Below are positions 36,617 to 45,984 of a stretch of DNA of 64,000 bases, in pieces (within the stretch, counting starts at the first letter, position 1; each line of letters begins with the position of its first letter). The notes under the pieces were generated by a model that worked only from the letters and a program-made list of their open reading frames with translations, did no database searches and had not been told where the DNA came from. The stretch comes from Bacteroidales bacterium M8 (GTDB taxonomy: Bacteria; Bacteroidota; Bacteroidia; Bacteroidales; Muribaculaceae), in NCBI GenBank assembly GCA_001689495.1, contig LUJS01000042.1, positions 70,303-134,302 on the forward strand, written 5' to 3'. The translations under genes and the position numbers were made by a program.

Positions 36617-37432
36617 ATGTCACCTATCGGTGTTTTCGACTCAGGCTACGGTGGCCTGACCATCCTCAAGGAGATCCGCAAGGAGCTCCCCGAATATGAC
36701 TATATCTATCTGGGCGACAACGCGCACGCCCCTTACGGCACGCGGTCGTTCGACATCGTCTATGAGTTCACCCTTCAGGCCGTGCGCAAGCTCTTCGACG
36801 CCGGATGCCATCTCGTCATCCTCGCCTGCAACACGGCCTCGGCCAAGGCCCTTAGGACCATCCAGCAGAAGGATCTCCCCCTGATAGATCCCACGCGCCG
36901 CGTGCTCGGCGTGGTGGTGCCCACCATCGAGGCTCTCGGCGACATCACCAAGACCGGCAACATAGGCATCCTCGGCACCCCCGGCACCATATCGTCGGGA
37001 ACGTATGACATCGAGATCGCCAAGTCGTTCCCCCAGTTCCGCACCGTCTCGCAGGCATGCCCCATGTGGGTGCCGCTGGTCGAGAACCGCGAGTATGACT
37101 CGCCCGGAGCCGACTATTTCGTGCGCAAGTATGTCGAGGCCCTCTTCGACGAGGAGCCCGAGACCGACACCGTCGTGCTGGGCTGCACGCACTATCCGCT
37201 GCTGCTCGACAAGATAGAGCGTCAGGTGGCCGGACGTGCTACCGTCGTGACGCAGGGCGCCCTCGTGGCACGCAGCCTCAAGGACTACCTGCACCGCCAC
37301 CCCGAGATGGACGCCAAGTGCTCGAAGGGTGGTACGGTCGAGTATCTCACCACCGAGAACCCCGACAAGTTCACCGAGATGGCATCCATCTTCATGGACG
37401 AGCCTGTCAGGGCATCGCGTACCGAGCTCTGA
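36617..37432 (+). CDS. murI: Glutamate racemase
   Basis: A cofactor-independent racemase of 271 residues that makes D-glutamate for peptidoglycan. The two catalytic cysteines are in ACNTASAKAL and LGCTHYPLL, and the N-terminal GVFDSGYGGLTIL holds the catalytic aspartate. The ATG at 36617 is chosen over an in-frame upstream start at 36521, which would add 32 Ser/Arg-rich residues running through the nuoN hairpin. Confidence 0.94.
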   Translation: MSPIGVFDSGYGGLTILKEIRKELPEYDYIYLGDNAHAPYGTRSFDIVYEFTLQAVRKLFDAGCHLVILACNTASAKALRTIQQKDLPLIDPTRRVLGVVVPTIEALGDITKTGNIGILGTPGTISSGTYDIEIAKSFPQFRTVSQACPMWVPLVENREYDSPGADYFVRKYVEALFDEEPETDTVVLGCTHYPLLLDKIERQVAGRATVVTQGALVARSLKDYLHRHPEMDAKCSKGGTVEYLTTENPDKFTEMASIFMDEPVRASRTEL

Positions 37433-37478
37433 CGCAACTCTCCCCCCCGGACATACCAACCTACATCACATCATCCGC

Positions 37479-40010
37479 TTGTCAGTAACATACCATATCA
37501 CAAACCGCGTCGTCATCGCGGCCCTTGCGGCCGCGGTGATGGCTGCGTGTTCGACCGGCGGCGAGTCAGTGGCCCCCGGCATAGGCAGCCTTGCGGTGAG
37601 CCTCGAGAAACAGCAATACATGCTCACCCCGGCCGGACAGGTGTCCGACCTGCAGATACCCTACGACATACCGTCCGAAGGTGTCGAGCTGACAATGACC
37701 GCCACCGAGGGTGACTACTCGCACACTTGGACCGATTTCGGCGACTTCCCGCAGGCCGACGACTACTTCACCGGCGTCTACAGCCTCGTGGCCGTCTCGG
37801 GCAGCGAGGACACCGAGGGGTATGACCGTCCCGTGTTCAGGGGCGAGAAGCTGGTCCACGTCATCGAGGGCACGCGCACCGACGCCGTCGTGCCCATGAA
37901 CCTGCGCTCCGTGCTGTTCGGCGCCGACATCCGGTCGGACGCCGCCGCCGACATCACCCTCGGCGACATCAGCCTGCACACGCCGGGCGGCATGTATCAC
38001 ACACTCGACCCCTCGGCGCCAGCCCACAGCTATCTGTGCATGCGTCCGGCGCCGACCGCTGTCTATGCCACCGTGACGCGCTCGGGCTCCGAGCCCGTTA
38101 TGGTCGAGGTGATGACCCTTCCAGCCACCCTTCCGGGCGCATACTACAGCCTCGAGGCCTCGGTCTCGGGCGACGACGTGCCCGTGCTGACCGTAGGCTG
38201 CGGTGGCAACACGGAGACCGTAAAGCTGACAGACGCATTCTTCGATGCCGCGCCCCCGTCGCTCGCCACGACATGGACCGGCGAGGTGACACTGCCCGAG
38301 GGCGACGTGTCGCCCGAGCCCCTTGCCGTCACCGTCACCCCCGGCGGACGGCGTCTGGCACATATCTATATGTCGATATGGTCGGCCTCGATCAACGAGG
38401 CTCAGGGATGCCCCGTGCAGGTTGACCTGCTCGCACTCACCTCCGACCAGCGCGAATACTTCGAGCGTCACGGACTCATCCTCTCGCTCGACCGCGAGAA
38501 GGGCGGCACCATAGACTTCAGAGACCTCGTCTCCGAGCTTGTCTACCTCACCGCCGACCGCGCCGAGAGCGTCTTTTCGGTCGAGGCCGTCGATGCCGCA
38601 GGCGTCTCGGCACGGCCCGTAGCGCTCAAGGTGGTCACCACCCCCGTCGAGATCGAGGTCCGCTCCACCGGGCCCGCCATGATGGGCGTCGACGAGGCCA
38701 CGCTGAACGTGACATGCCCCTCGGCGGCATTCCCCGACCATGTGGCCATCGAGGTGCCCGACGCCGAGACAGGCGGATACAAGGCCGTCAGCCCCGCCAT
38801 AGTCAAGACAGGCGAGAACACTTATGACGTCTCGTTCAAGGTGCCTCGGGGCAGTACACCGGTCGACGTGCGCGTGCTCTATTGCGGCGAGGTCAGGTCC
38901 ACGCTGACCATAGAGCGCAGCCAGCCCGCGTTCGACATCGAGATAGACGCTTACGCCAGCACCGCGGGCCTCAAGATAGTGCCCGAAGACCCCGCGCTGA
39001 CCTCGGTCATAACGTCTCAGGTCAACGTCTACATCAACGGCGAGGAGGCCCCTCTGTTCAGACGCTATCCCGACGAGGGATACATCTCTATAATCGGCCT
39101 GTCGCCCAAGACACGCTATACGTTCAAGGCCACGATGATGCGCGGAGTGCCCTCGCCGGTGTTCACGGCTCCCGTCACGGTCGAGACCGAGGGCACGCGC
39201 CAGCTGCCCAACGCCGACTTCGAGGAGCGCGACAAGGGCATCACCTATACCGACATGCCGTCGGGCGGACGCTACTCGCAGACCACGGTCGAGATATTCA
39301 ACTGGCAGCATCGCGTCAACTACAGTCAGGAGGTGCCCAAGGAGTGGGCCACCACCAACGCCAAGACATTCTGCATGGCCTCGCGCAACCACAACACGTG
39401 GTACATGCAGCCATCGGTGTTCCAGACGCGCGAGTTTGCATTCAGCAAGACATATTCGGTCGAGCTGGTTTCCGTGGCGTTCGACACCGAGGGCGAGGAG
39501 ATACCCGACTACGTCCAGACCGGCCAGCCCTATCTGGACTATTCGCCCGTAGTGCCCCACATCAGATACCGCGCCGCGGGCAAGCTCTTCCTCGGCAAGT
39601 ATAGCTTTGACCCCGCCACGATGGAGGAGGTCTATGCCGAGGGAATACCGTGGAACACCCGTCCGCGCTCGCTCAACGGCTATTACCGCTTCCTGCCGTC
39701 GCCATCCAACCGCTCCGGCTCGGGCCTTGTCAGGGTCGAGATAACAGGCATAGAGAATGGCCGCGAGGTCGTGATAGCACACTCCGAGGAGACGCTGCCC
39801 ATCGCCTCGGACTTCACCGCGTTCAGCGTGCCCCTCGAATACCGCATGTTCGGCGTCAAGGCCACCGGCATCAAGGTGATGTTCTCGTCGTCGTCGATGT
39901 GCGGCACCATAGCCCAAGAGACCGCCTCGATAGTCACCGACCCCGACCCGCCCGCGGCCGTCTCGGTCGGAGGCCGCCTGTGGATAGACAACATCACGCT
40001 GGCCTACTGA
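37479..40010 (+). CDS. DUF4493 / PCMD-domain surface lipoprotein
   Basis: An 843-residue lipoprotein; the lipobox is VMAACS with Cys near residue 25. No ATG gives a usable signal peptide, and TTG at 37479 (giving MSVTYHITNRVVIAAL) is the best start. The N-terminal part begins GSLAVSLEK and matches the DUF4493 pattern; middle segments resemble immunoglobulin-like or fibronectin-like sandwiches; the C-terminal part from LPNADFEE to RLWIDNITL matches the PCMD (putative carbohydrate metabolism) domain. It probably faces the cell exterior and may bind glycans or protein; this is inferred. It opens a five-gene locus with two beta-barrels. Confidence 0.75.
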   Translation: MSVTYHITNRVVIAALAAAVMAACSTGGESVAPGIGSLAVSLEKQQYMLTPAGQVSDLQIPYDIPSEGVELTMTATEGDYSHTWTDFGDFPQADDYFTGVYSLVAVSGSEDTEGYDRPVFRGEKLVHVIEGTRTDAVVPMNLRSVLFGADIRSDAAADITLGDISLHTPGGMYHTLDPSAPAHSYLCMRPAPTAVYATVTRSGSEPVMVEVMTLPATLPGAYYSLEASVSGDDVPVLTVGCGGNTETVKLTDAFFDAAPPSLATTWTGEVTLPEGDVSPEPLAVTVTPGGRRLAHIYMSIWSASINEAQGCPVQVDLLALTSDQREYFERHGLILSLDREKGGTIDFRDLVSELVYLTADRAESVFSVEAVDAAGVSARPVALKVVTTPVEIEVRSTGPAMMGVDEATLNVTCPSAAFPDHVAIEVPDAETGGYKAVSPAIVKTGENTYDVSFKVPRGSTPVDVRVLYCGEVRSTLTIERSQPAFDIEIDAYASTAGLKIVPEDPALTSVITSQVNVYINGEEAPLFRRYPDEGYISIIGLSPKTRYTFKATMMRGVPSPVFTAPVTVETEGTRQLPNADFEERDKGITYTDMPSGGRYSQTTVEIFNWQHRVNYSQEVPKEWATTNAKTFCMASRNHNTWYMQPSVFQTREFAFSKTYSVELVSVAFDTEGEEIPDYVQTGQPYLDYSPVVPHIRYRAAGKLFLGKYSFDPATMEEVYAEGIPWNTRPRSLNGYYRFLPSPSNRSGSGLVRVEITGIENGREVVIAHSEETLPIASDFTAFSVPLEYRMFGVKATGIKVMFSSSSMCGTIAQETASIVTDPDPPAAVSVGGRLWIDNITLAY

Positions 40011-40062
40011 CCCCTCCGCCCTCTCTCCCTTCGCAAACCGCCTCCTCACGAAAACCCAGCCT

Positions 40063-40809
40063 ATGAGAAAGAAACTACGATACATCCTGATGCTTCTGCC
40101 CCTGACGCTGCCGTGCCTGTGGCCCGCCGCGTCGGCGCAGGAGGCATTCAGGCGCGGACTCGAGCAGATCACCTTCGTTCCCCGCGGACAATGGATAACC
40201 GGCGTCAACGTCAGTTATACGCAGAGCGACTTCGACAACTACAAGTTCCTCGTCATCGAGAATCTCGGCGGCGACACATACAGCTTCAAGGTCAGCCCGA
40301 TGCTGATGTATGCCTTTCGCGACAACCTCGCCGCCGGCGGCCGCTTTGCCTATACCCGCAACCGCACGCGCCTCGACAACGCCCGCGTTGTCATAGACTC
40401 TGAGACCGACTACGAGCCCGGACAGCTCTATTCGATCAGCCACAACTATTACGGCACGGCATCGTTCCGCAACTATATCTCGCTGGGACACTCCATGAGG
40501 TTCGGATTCTTCAACGAGATGCAGCTGCAGATAGGCGGCGGCCAGTCCAAGATTGTCAACGGGGCGGGCGACGACATCACCGGAACATACGCCCGCAACT
40601 TCTCGCTCGACGTGGGCCTCACCCCCGGCATGATCATGTTCCTCAACAACTACTCGGCCATCGAGGTCAGCGTCGGTGTGCTCGGCTTCAGTTTCGACAA
40701 GACCCACGCCATCACCGATCAGGTCTACATAGCCGACATGAAGACCAAGCACGCCAACTTCAAGATCAATCTGTTCTCCATATCGTTCGGAGCCGTATTC
40801 TATCTCTAA
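40063..40809 (+). CDS. Outer membrane beta-barrel protein (first paralogue)
   Basis: A 248-residue protein with a signal peptide ending at PAASAQE, followed by alternating amphipathic strands (FVPRGQWITGVNVSY, LRFGFFNEMQLQIG-like) and ending in SFGAVFYL, suited to barrel assembly. It shares sequence and strand order with the next gene (FxPxGQW, FRNY, RFGxFNE), so the two arose by tandem duplication. No function is known. Confidence 0.75.
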   Translation: MRKKLRYILMLLPLTLPCLWPAASAQEAFRRGLEQITFVPRGQWITGVNVSYTQSDFDNYKFLVIENLGGDTYSFKVSPMLMYAFRDNLAAGGRFAYTRNRTRLDNARVVIDSETDYEPGQLYSISHNYYGTASFRNYISLGHSMRFGFFNEMQLQIGGGQSKIVNGAGDDITGTYARNFSLDVGLTPGMIMFLNNYSAIEVSVGVLGFSFDKTHAITDQVYIADMKTKHANFKINLFSISFGAVFYL

Positions 40810-40825
40810 AAAACACAGCAATATC

Positions 40826-41938
40826 ATGACCGCAATACAAAAAACGCTGATTCTGCTGATGTTGGGCCTCTGCTGCGCAGCCACTGCACAGACCCGCGAG
40901 ATCACATCGGCCATCCTGCCCGAGGGTGTCGACTCGGTGACCACCGTCACGACAGTCACCACCGTCACCCGCACCACATATCACCGCGCCATCCCCGCCG
41001 ACACCGTCGCCGCGCCCGACAAGGCTGTTCCGGCCGACACCGTGGCACGCGAGGAGCCCGCGGTAAAGACACCAATGATAGAGGAGCCATACGTCGAGCC
41101 CGACGTTCGCCCCTCAGAGGGTATTGTCTATACCGACTCGCTCAACGGCTATCCCCTCAACCGCTATGGCAAGATGGTGCTGGCCACCATATCGCCCGAG
41201 CTGCTCGAGGAGACCGTCGTGGTCGGCACCGACACCGTGCCCATCATCATCCCCAGTCCCAACTATGGTCGATATGACCGCGGCCTCTTCAACTTCCTCT
41301 TCATCCCCAAGGGGCAGTGGATGTTCGGCCTGTCGGCCTCATACGGCGAGTTCAACTCGGACGACGTGCAGCTGCTGTCGCTCATCAAGAACTTCTCGTT
41401 CAAGGGCAAGATGTATTCCGTGCAGCCCTCGTTCAGCTACTTCTTCCGCAACAACCAGTCCATAGGCATGAAGCTGGTCTACTCGCGCGGCATAGCCGAT
41501 CTGGGCGGCCTGTCGGTCGACTTTGACGAGGACATGAGCTTCACCCTCAGCGACGTCAGCTATTACTCGCAGATGTATACCGCCTCGGTCTTCTATCGCA
41601 ACTACGTGGGTCTGGGCACCGAGAAGCGCTTCGGCATCTTCAACGAGATAGATCTGGCCTTCGGCAGCGGCTCGTCGCGATTCAAGCGCAGCTATGACGG
41701 CGAGGTCAAGGACACCAAGACCCTGACCACCAAGTGGAGCCTCAACTTCTCGCCGGGCGTGTCGGTGTTCATCATGGACAATGTCTGTTTCAATGTATCG
41801 TTCGGTGTGTTCGGCCTCCACGCCACGCACGAGCGTCAATACACCAACGGCGAGGACGAGGGCAAGCGCACCTCGTCGGGCGCCAATTTCAGGTTCAATA
41901 TTTTCAACATCAATTTCGGATTAGGTGTCAGCATTTAA
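40826..41938 (+). CDS. Outer membrane beta-barrel protein (second paralogue) with linker
   Basis: A 370-residue protein with a signal peptide (MLGLCCAATAQT) and a low-complexity linker of Thr-Thr-Val repeats and Pro-Glu sequence (about residues 30-150), then a beta-barrel domain homologous to the preceding gene (FIPKGQWMFGLSASY, FYRNYVGLG, RFGIFNEIDLAFG). It overlaps the following lipoprotein gene by 14 bp. The linker could span the periplasm or reach peptidoglycan; that is an inference. Confidence 0.72.
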   Translation: MTAIQKTLILLMLGLCCAATAQTREITSAILPEGVDSVTTVTTVTTVTRTTYHRAIPADTVAAPDKAVPADTVAREEPAVKTPMIEEPYVEPDVRPSEGIVYTDSLNGYPLNRYGKMVLATISPELLEETVVVGTDTVPIIIPSPNYGRYDRGLFNFLFIPKGQWMFGLSASYGEFNSDDVQLLSLIKNFSFKGKMYSVQPSFSYFFRNNQSIGMKLVYSRGIADLGGLSVDFDEDMSFTLSDVSYYSQMYTASVFYRNYVGLGTEKRFGIFNEIDLAFGSGSSRFKRSYDGEVKDTKTLTTKWSLNFSPGVSVFIMDNVCFNVSFGVFGLHATHERQYTNGEDEGKRTSSGANFRFNIFNINFGLGVSI

Positions 41939-43511
41939 GCACATATCACTCCCAGTCGTCGCTCTGGCGGCCATGTTAGCGGCTCTCGTGTCGGGATGCA
42001 TCAAGAACAATATCCCGTATCCGCGCATCAAGGTCAACTTCACGCAGTTCGAGGTGCGGCAGTCGCTGCGCCCGGCCGCGATAGACTCGGTGGCCAACAC
42101 CGTCACCCTCTATCTCGATGAGGAGGCCGACCTGACCGACGTGGTCGTCGAGGGTTTTGCCATCTCGCCCGCCACGGCACAGTGGCCCGACTCGGCGGCC
42201 TTCCTCAACGGCATCGACCTCACCACCGACGTCACCACAGAGCTCGAACTCTATCAGAAATACGAGTGGACCATCAGCGCCCGTCAGGAGATCGAGCGCT
42301 ATTTCACCGTCGAGCAGCAGGTCGGATCGTCGGTCATCGACGTGCCCGGCCGCCGTGTCATAGCCTATGTATCGGCCTCGGCGCCCATCAGGAATCTCAC
42401 CGTCACCTCCATCAAGCTCGGTGCCCGTGGCTCGGTGATGAATCCCGACCTCAGTGGCCGCAAGGTCGATTTCTCCGTGCCCGTCGAGGTCACCGTCACC
42501 ACCCACGGCCGCCCCGCCACGTGGACCCTCTATGTGCTGCCCACCGAGAGCTCGGTGACCACCCAGCGGGTTGACGCTTGGAGCTGCGTGGCATGGCTCT
42601 ATGGCAGCGGCGAGGCCGGACGCGACAACGGTTTCGAATACCGCAGGGCCGACTCCGACCAGTGGCTGCGCATGGCCGCGGGCGACGTCACCTCTGACGG
42701 CGGCTCGTTCACGGGCCGACTCACCGGCCTGACCCCCGAGACCGAGTATGTGGCACGCGCATACAGCGGCTCGGACCTCGGCGCCGAGATAGTCTTCACC
42801 ACTCAGGGCACCGCCCAGATGCCAAACAGCGACTTTGACAGCTGGTGGCTCGACGGCAAGGTCTGGGACCCGTGGGCCGAGGGGGGCACTCCCTATTGGG
42901 ACACCGGCAACAAGGGCGCCACGACTCTTGGCTCGAGCAACACGTATCCCACCGACGACACACCCTCGGGCAAGGGCCTCGCAGCCTGCCTCGAGACACG
43001 TTTCGTGGGCATAGGCATGATCGGCAAGCTGGCCGCGGGCAACATATTTGCCGGGCGCTACGTGCGCACCGACGGCACCAACGGCATCCTGTCGTTCGGA
43101 CGCGAGTTCACCCTGCGTCCCACCCGCATGCGCCTGTGGGCCAAGTATCATTCGGCCCCCATATCCAGCACAACGGCCGGGTTCGAGGACCTCAAGGGCA
43201 CTCCCGACAAGGGCATCATCTGGGTGGCCCTGATTGACAGCGCCGAGCCCTTCGAGATACGCACCAACCCCAACAACCGCCAGCTCTTCGACCCCGAGGG
43301 CAGCTATGTCGTGGCATACGGCAAGGTCGAGTGGGACAAGGACGTCACCGAATGGACTCAGTTCGAGCTGACGCTCGACTACAAGTCCACCTCGCGCGTG
43401 CCGCGCTACATCCTCTGCACCGCCTCGGCCTCGTGGCTTGGCGACTACTTCACCGGCGGCAACGGCTCGGTGCTCACCATCGACGACCTCGAACTGCTAT
43501 ACGACTATTGA
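41925..43511 (+). CDS. PCMD-domain lipoprotein (second)
   Basis: A 528-residue lipoprotein starting at GTG 41925 within the end of the preceding gene; the signal peptide ends at VSGC with Cys25. Residues 30-210 form sandwich-like repeats (Bacteroidetes surface type), then a fibronectin-III-like segment (LTGLTPETEYVARAYSG) and a C-terminal PCMD domain from MPNSDFDSWW to LTIDDLEL, equivalent to that of the first lipoprotein. Likely exposed at the outer membrane. Confidence 0.74.
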   Translation: MSAFKHISLPVVALAAMLAALVSGCIKNNIPYPRIKVNFTQFEVRQSLRPAAIDSVANTVTLYLDEEADLTDVVVEGFAISPATAQWPDSAAFLNGIDLTTDVTTELELYQKYEWTISARQEIERYFTVEQQVGSSVIDVPGRRVIAYVSASAPIRNLTVTSIKLGARGSVMNPDLSGRKVDFSVPVEVTVTTHGRPATWTLYVLPTESSVTTQRVDAWSCVAWLYGSGEAGRDNGFEYRRADSDQWLRMAAGDVTSDGGSFTGRLTGLTPETEYVARAYSGSDLGAEIVFTTQGTAQMPNSDFDSWWLDGKVWDPWAEGGTPYWDTGNKGATTLGSSNTYPTDDTPSGKGLAACLETRFVGIGMIGKLAAGNIFAGRYVRTDGTNGILSFGREFTLRPTRMRLWAKYHSAPISSTTAGFEDLKGTPDKGIIWVALIDSAEPFEIRTNPNNRQLFDPEGSYVVAYGKVEWDKDVTEWTQFELTLDYKSTSRVPRYILCTASASWLGDYFTGGNGSVLTIDDLELLYDY

Positions 43512-43516
43512 TTGAT

Positions 43517-44626
43517 ATGAGGCTCAGGCTACTGTCTGTCATATTGCTCGTCATCTCGTCGGCCGCCGCGGTCTGCGGGGCCGAGAGGCCCGACTCGTGC
43601 GGCTGCGACAGCGTGTCGAAGACATACTGGATACGCCAGCTGTTCGAGAAACGGTTCAACCTCAACGACCCCGGCATCTGCTATCCCGCCTTTCCGCGCT
43701 TCGCCCTCAAGGTCTACAACTGGGGCGACCGCACGTTCAACACCTACAACACCGACTATGTCGTCGGCACCGGCAAGAACTGGAAGCTCATGGGCAAGAG
43801 CTATAACTGGATGGAGACAAGCACCCTCCTCTTTCCCGAGGACGTGACCCTCGACATGCACTCGACCCTCTATAGCGACGCCGGCGTGCGCCTCAGCTTC
43901 ATGGCCGTGAGCGTGGGCTATATGTGGAACATCAACAAACTCATATCCAGCCCCGACACTCGACAGACGTTCGACTTTGCCTTCACCACCTCGCGCTTCA
44001 TGGTCACCTATCAGGCACTCAAGAGTCAGGGAGGCATGATTCTGACCCGTCTGGGCGACTATAACGACCGCCACTCGTTCCGTCACCACTTCGACGAAGT
44101 CGAGATCAACGCCCAGTCGGCCGAGGCGGTCTACTTCTTCAACCACCTCAAATACTCGCACGCGGCGGCCTACAGCTTCTCCAAATACCAGCTCCGCAGC
44201 GCCGGCACCGCTCTGATAGGCTTCAACTTCGTCGAGCAGAAGATACAGATGGACTTCAGCAAGCTGCCCGAGGATATGCAGCCCTACATACCGCTCGAAG
44301 ACAAGCTCTACGACTCGCACTACCGCTCGTACAGCATCTCGGGCGGCTATGCCTACAACTGGGCCCTGAGTCCGCGCAAATGGCTCATCAACGGTTTCGG
44401 CACCGTTGCCATGGGCTATCGTCAGGTGTTCGGCACCCGCGAGGGACGCGACATGCGCTCGCTCATATCGAACAACTTCAAGATCAGCGCCGCCGTGGTC
44501 TACAATCACCGCGCCCTCTTCGCCTCGTTCAACGCCCGCATGATGGGCTTCCTCAACTACAACTCCAACTACACCCACTTCAACACCTTCCCCTCGTTCG
44601 ACGTCATCGTCGGCATGCGCTTCTGA
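43517..44626 (+). CDS. DUF4421-family outer membrane protein
   Basis: A 369-residue protein with a cleavable signal peptide (VISSAAAVCGAE). Alternating hydrophobic strands and the terminal segment FDVIVGMRF, ending in Phe, point to an outer membrane barrel; the sequence pattern (SYNWMETSTLLFPE, SISGGYAYNW) matches the Bacteroidetes DUF4421 family. It starts 5 bp after the PCMD lipoprotein and closes the locus. Start at ATG 43517 gives the clean signal peptide. Confidence 0.75.
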   Translation: MRLRLLSVILLVISSAAAVCGAERPDSCGCDSVSKTYWIRQLFEKRFNLNDPGICYPAFPRFALKVYNWGDRTFNTYNTDYVVGTGKNWKLMGKSYNWMETSTLLFPEDVTLDMHSTLYSDAGVRLSFMAVSVGYMWNINKLISSPDTRQTFDFAFTTSRFMVTYQALKSQGGMILTRLGDYNDRHSFRHHFDEVEINAQSAEAVYFFNHLKYSHAAAYSFSKYQLRSAGTALIGFNFVEQKIQMDFSKLPEDMQPYIPLEDKLYDSHYRSYSISGGYAYNWALSPRKWLINGFGTVAMGYRQVFGTREGRDMRSLISNNFKISAAVVYNHRALFASFNARMMGFLNYNSNYTHFNTFPSFDVIVGMRF

Positions 44627-44642
44627 TCCCCGCCATACATAT

Positions 44643-44689
44643 ACACCACACCCCCTCGGGCCGATGACTGGCCGGAGGGGGTGTGGTGT
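44643..44689. terminator. Bidirectional hairpin between the DUF4421 gene and xseA
   Basis: Arms of 20 bp (44643-44662 with 44670-44689) pair with a single mismatch and enclose a 7-base loop. It lies between the convergent stops at 44626 and 44692. No long T run follows on the plus strand. Confidence 0.7.
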
Positions 44690-44691
44690 GT

Positions 44692-45981
44692 TCAGACGGT
44701 GCGAGATGAGAGGGTGCCTGAGGCTAGGGTGGTCTCGATGAGGGTGCCGGGGGGGATGGCGTCGGCCGACGTGACGGCGTGGCCGTCGACGCGGGTTATG
44801 GAGTAGCCGCGGCGCAGGGTGGCTGCGGGCGAGAGCACGCCGAGCAGCTGGGCGATGGCGTCCAGACGTGCCCTGCGGCGCTCGATGGCGGTCTTGCCCG
44901 CGGTCTCGAGGCGCTGGCCCATGGCGGCGAGGCGCTGCAGCTCGGGGGCTATGCGGCGCGATGCGAGGGTGGTGAGTCCCATCAGCGAGCGGTCGAGCCG
45001 CTTGGAGGCCCTGTCGAGGGCCGCGACGGGCAGATGGGGCAGGGAGGCGCCATAGCGTGCCAGCTGCTCGCGGTTGCCGGCCAGCATGGCCGAGGCGGTG
45101 CGGTGTATGGAGGCGGCGAGCGCGTCGACCCGCGTCAGTGCCTCGGTGCCGCGCTCGATGAGCCATTCGGCGGCGGCCGTGGGGGTCTTGACGCGCATGG
45201 CGGCGACATAGTCGAGCACGGTGACATCGCGCTCGTGGCCTATGCCGATGATGACGGGGATGGGGAACTGGGCTATGTTTGCGGCCAGCTCGTAGCTCTC
45301 GAACGACGCGAGGTCTGACGTGGCGCCGCCGCCGCGGATTATCACCACGCAGTCCCAGTCATCCTCTTGGGCCGCCACGGCCTCGAGGGCGGCGATGATT
45401 GATTCGGGTGCCCCGGCTCCCTGCATCAGCGCGGGGAAGAGACGGGCGTTGAATCGCAGCCGAGCGGGGGTGGTGAAGAGCTGGTGGACGAAATCGCCGT
45501 ATCCGGCGGCGCCGGGGGCCGAGATGATGGCCACGCGCTGCACCGGTTGCGGCCACGGCAGCTCGCGGTTCAGGTTGAGCACCCCCTCGGCCTTGAGGCG
45601 CGCCAGTATCTCCATGCGGCGGCGCATCAGGTCGCCCATCGTGTACGAGGGGTCTATGCCCGTGATGTTGGCCGAGAGGCCGTAGGCGGGGTGGAACGAG
45701 GCGCTGACGAATACCATCACCTTCATGCCCGACCCGAAGCGCTGGCCCGTGGCTACCTCGAAGTCGGCGTCTATGCGCGGCAGCACGTTGCGCCATATCG
45801 TGGCCCTCATGCGCGCCACCACCTCGCCGGTGTCGGGATTCTTCTGCACCAGCTCGAGATAGCAGTGGCCCGAGCGCCGCACGTCAGACGTCTCGGCGGT
45901 CACCCACTCGCCGCGCAGCGACGTGTCGGTGTTGACCAAAGCTGCTATGCGGTCGGTGAATTGCTTTAGCGATATTGCCAT
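44692..45981 (-). CDS. xseA: Exodeoxyribonuclease VII large subunit
   Basis: A 429-residue nuclease subunit for single-stranded DNA. The N-terminal OB fold (GEWVTAETSDVR) and the catalytic-domain motif VVIIRGGGATSDL with GIGHERDVTVLD are clear. The small subunit gene xseB is not adjacent. It is the last gene of the porW-porX-tsaE-birA-xseA run, 3 bp after birA. Confidence 0.94.
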   Translation of the reverse strand: MAISLKQFTDRIAALVNTDTSLRGEWVTAETSDVRRSGHCYLELVQKNPDTGEVVARMRATIWRNVLPRIDADFEVATGQRFGSGMKVMVFVSASFHPAYGLSANITGIDPSYTMGDLMRRRMEILARLKAEGVLNLNRELPWPQPVQRVAIISAPGAAGYGDFVHQLFTTPARLRFNARLFPALMQGAGAPESIIAALEAVAAQEDDWDCVVIIRGGGATSDLASFESYELAANIAQFPIPVIIGIGHERDVTVLDYVAAMRVKTPTAAAEWLIERGTEALTRVDALAASIHRTASAMLAGNREQLARYGASLPHLPVAALDRASKRLDRSLMGLTTLASRRIAPELQRLAAMGQRLETAGKTAIERRRARLDAIAQLLGVLSPAATLRRGYSITRVDGHAVTSADAIPPGTLIETTLASGTLSSRTV

Positions 45982-45984
45982 TTT

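Noticed and set aside
37566..40208. An 880-residue open frame opposite the first PCMD lipoprotein
   Set aside because: Composition is His/Arg/Val/Gly-rich as expected from the antisense of biased codons, while the sense frame has a lipobox and known domains.
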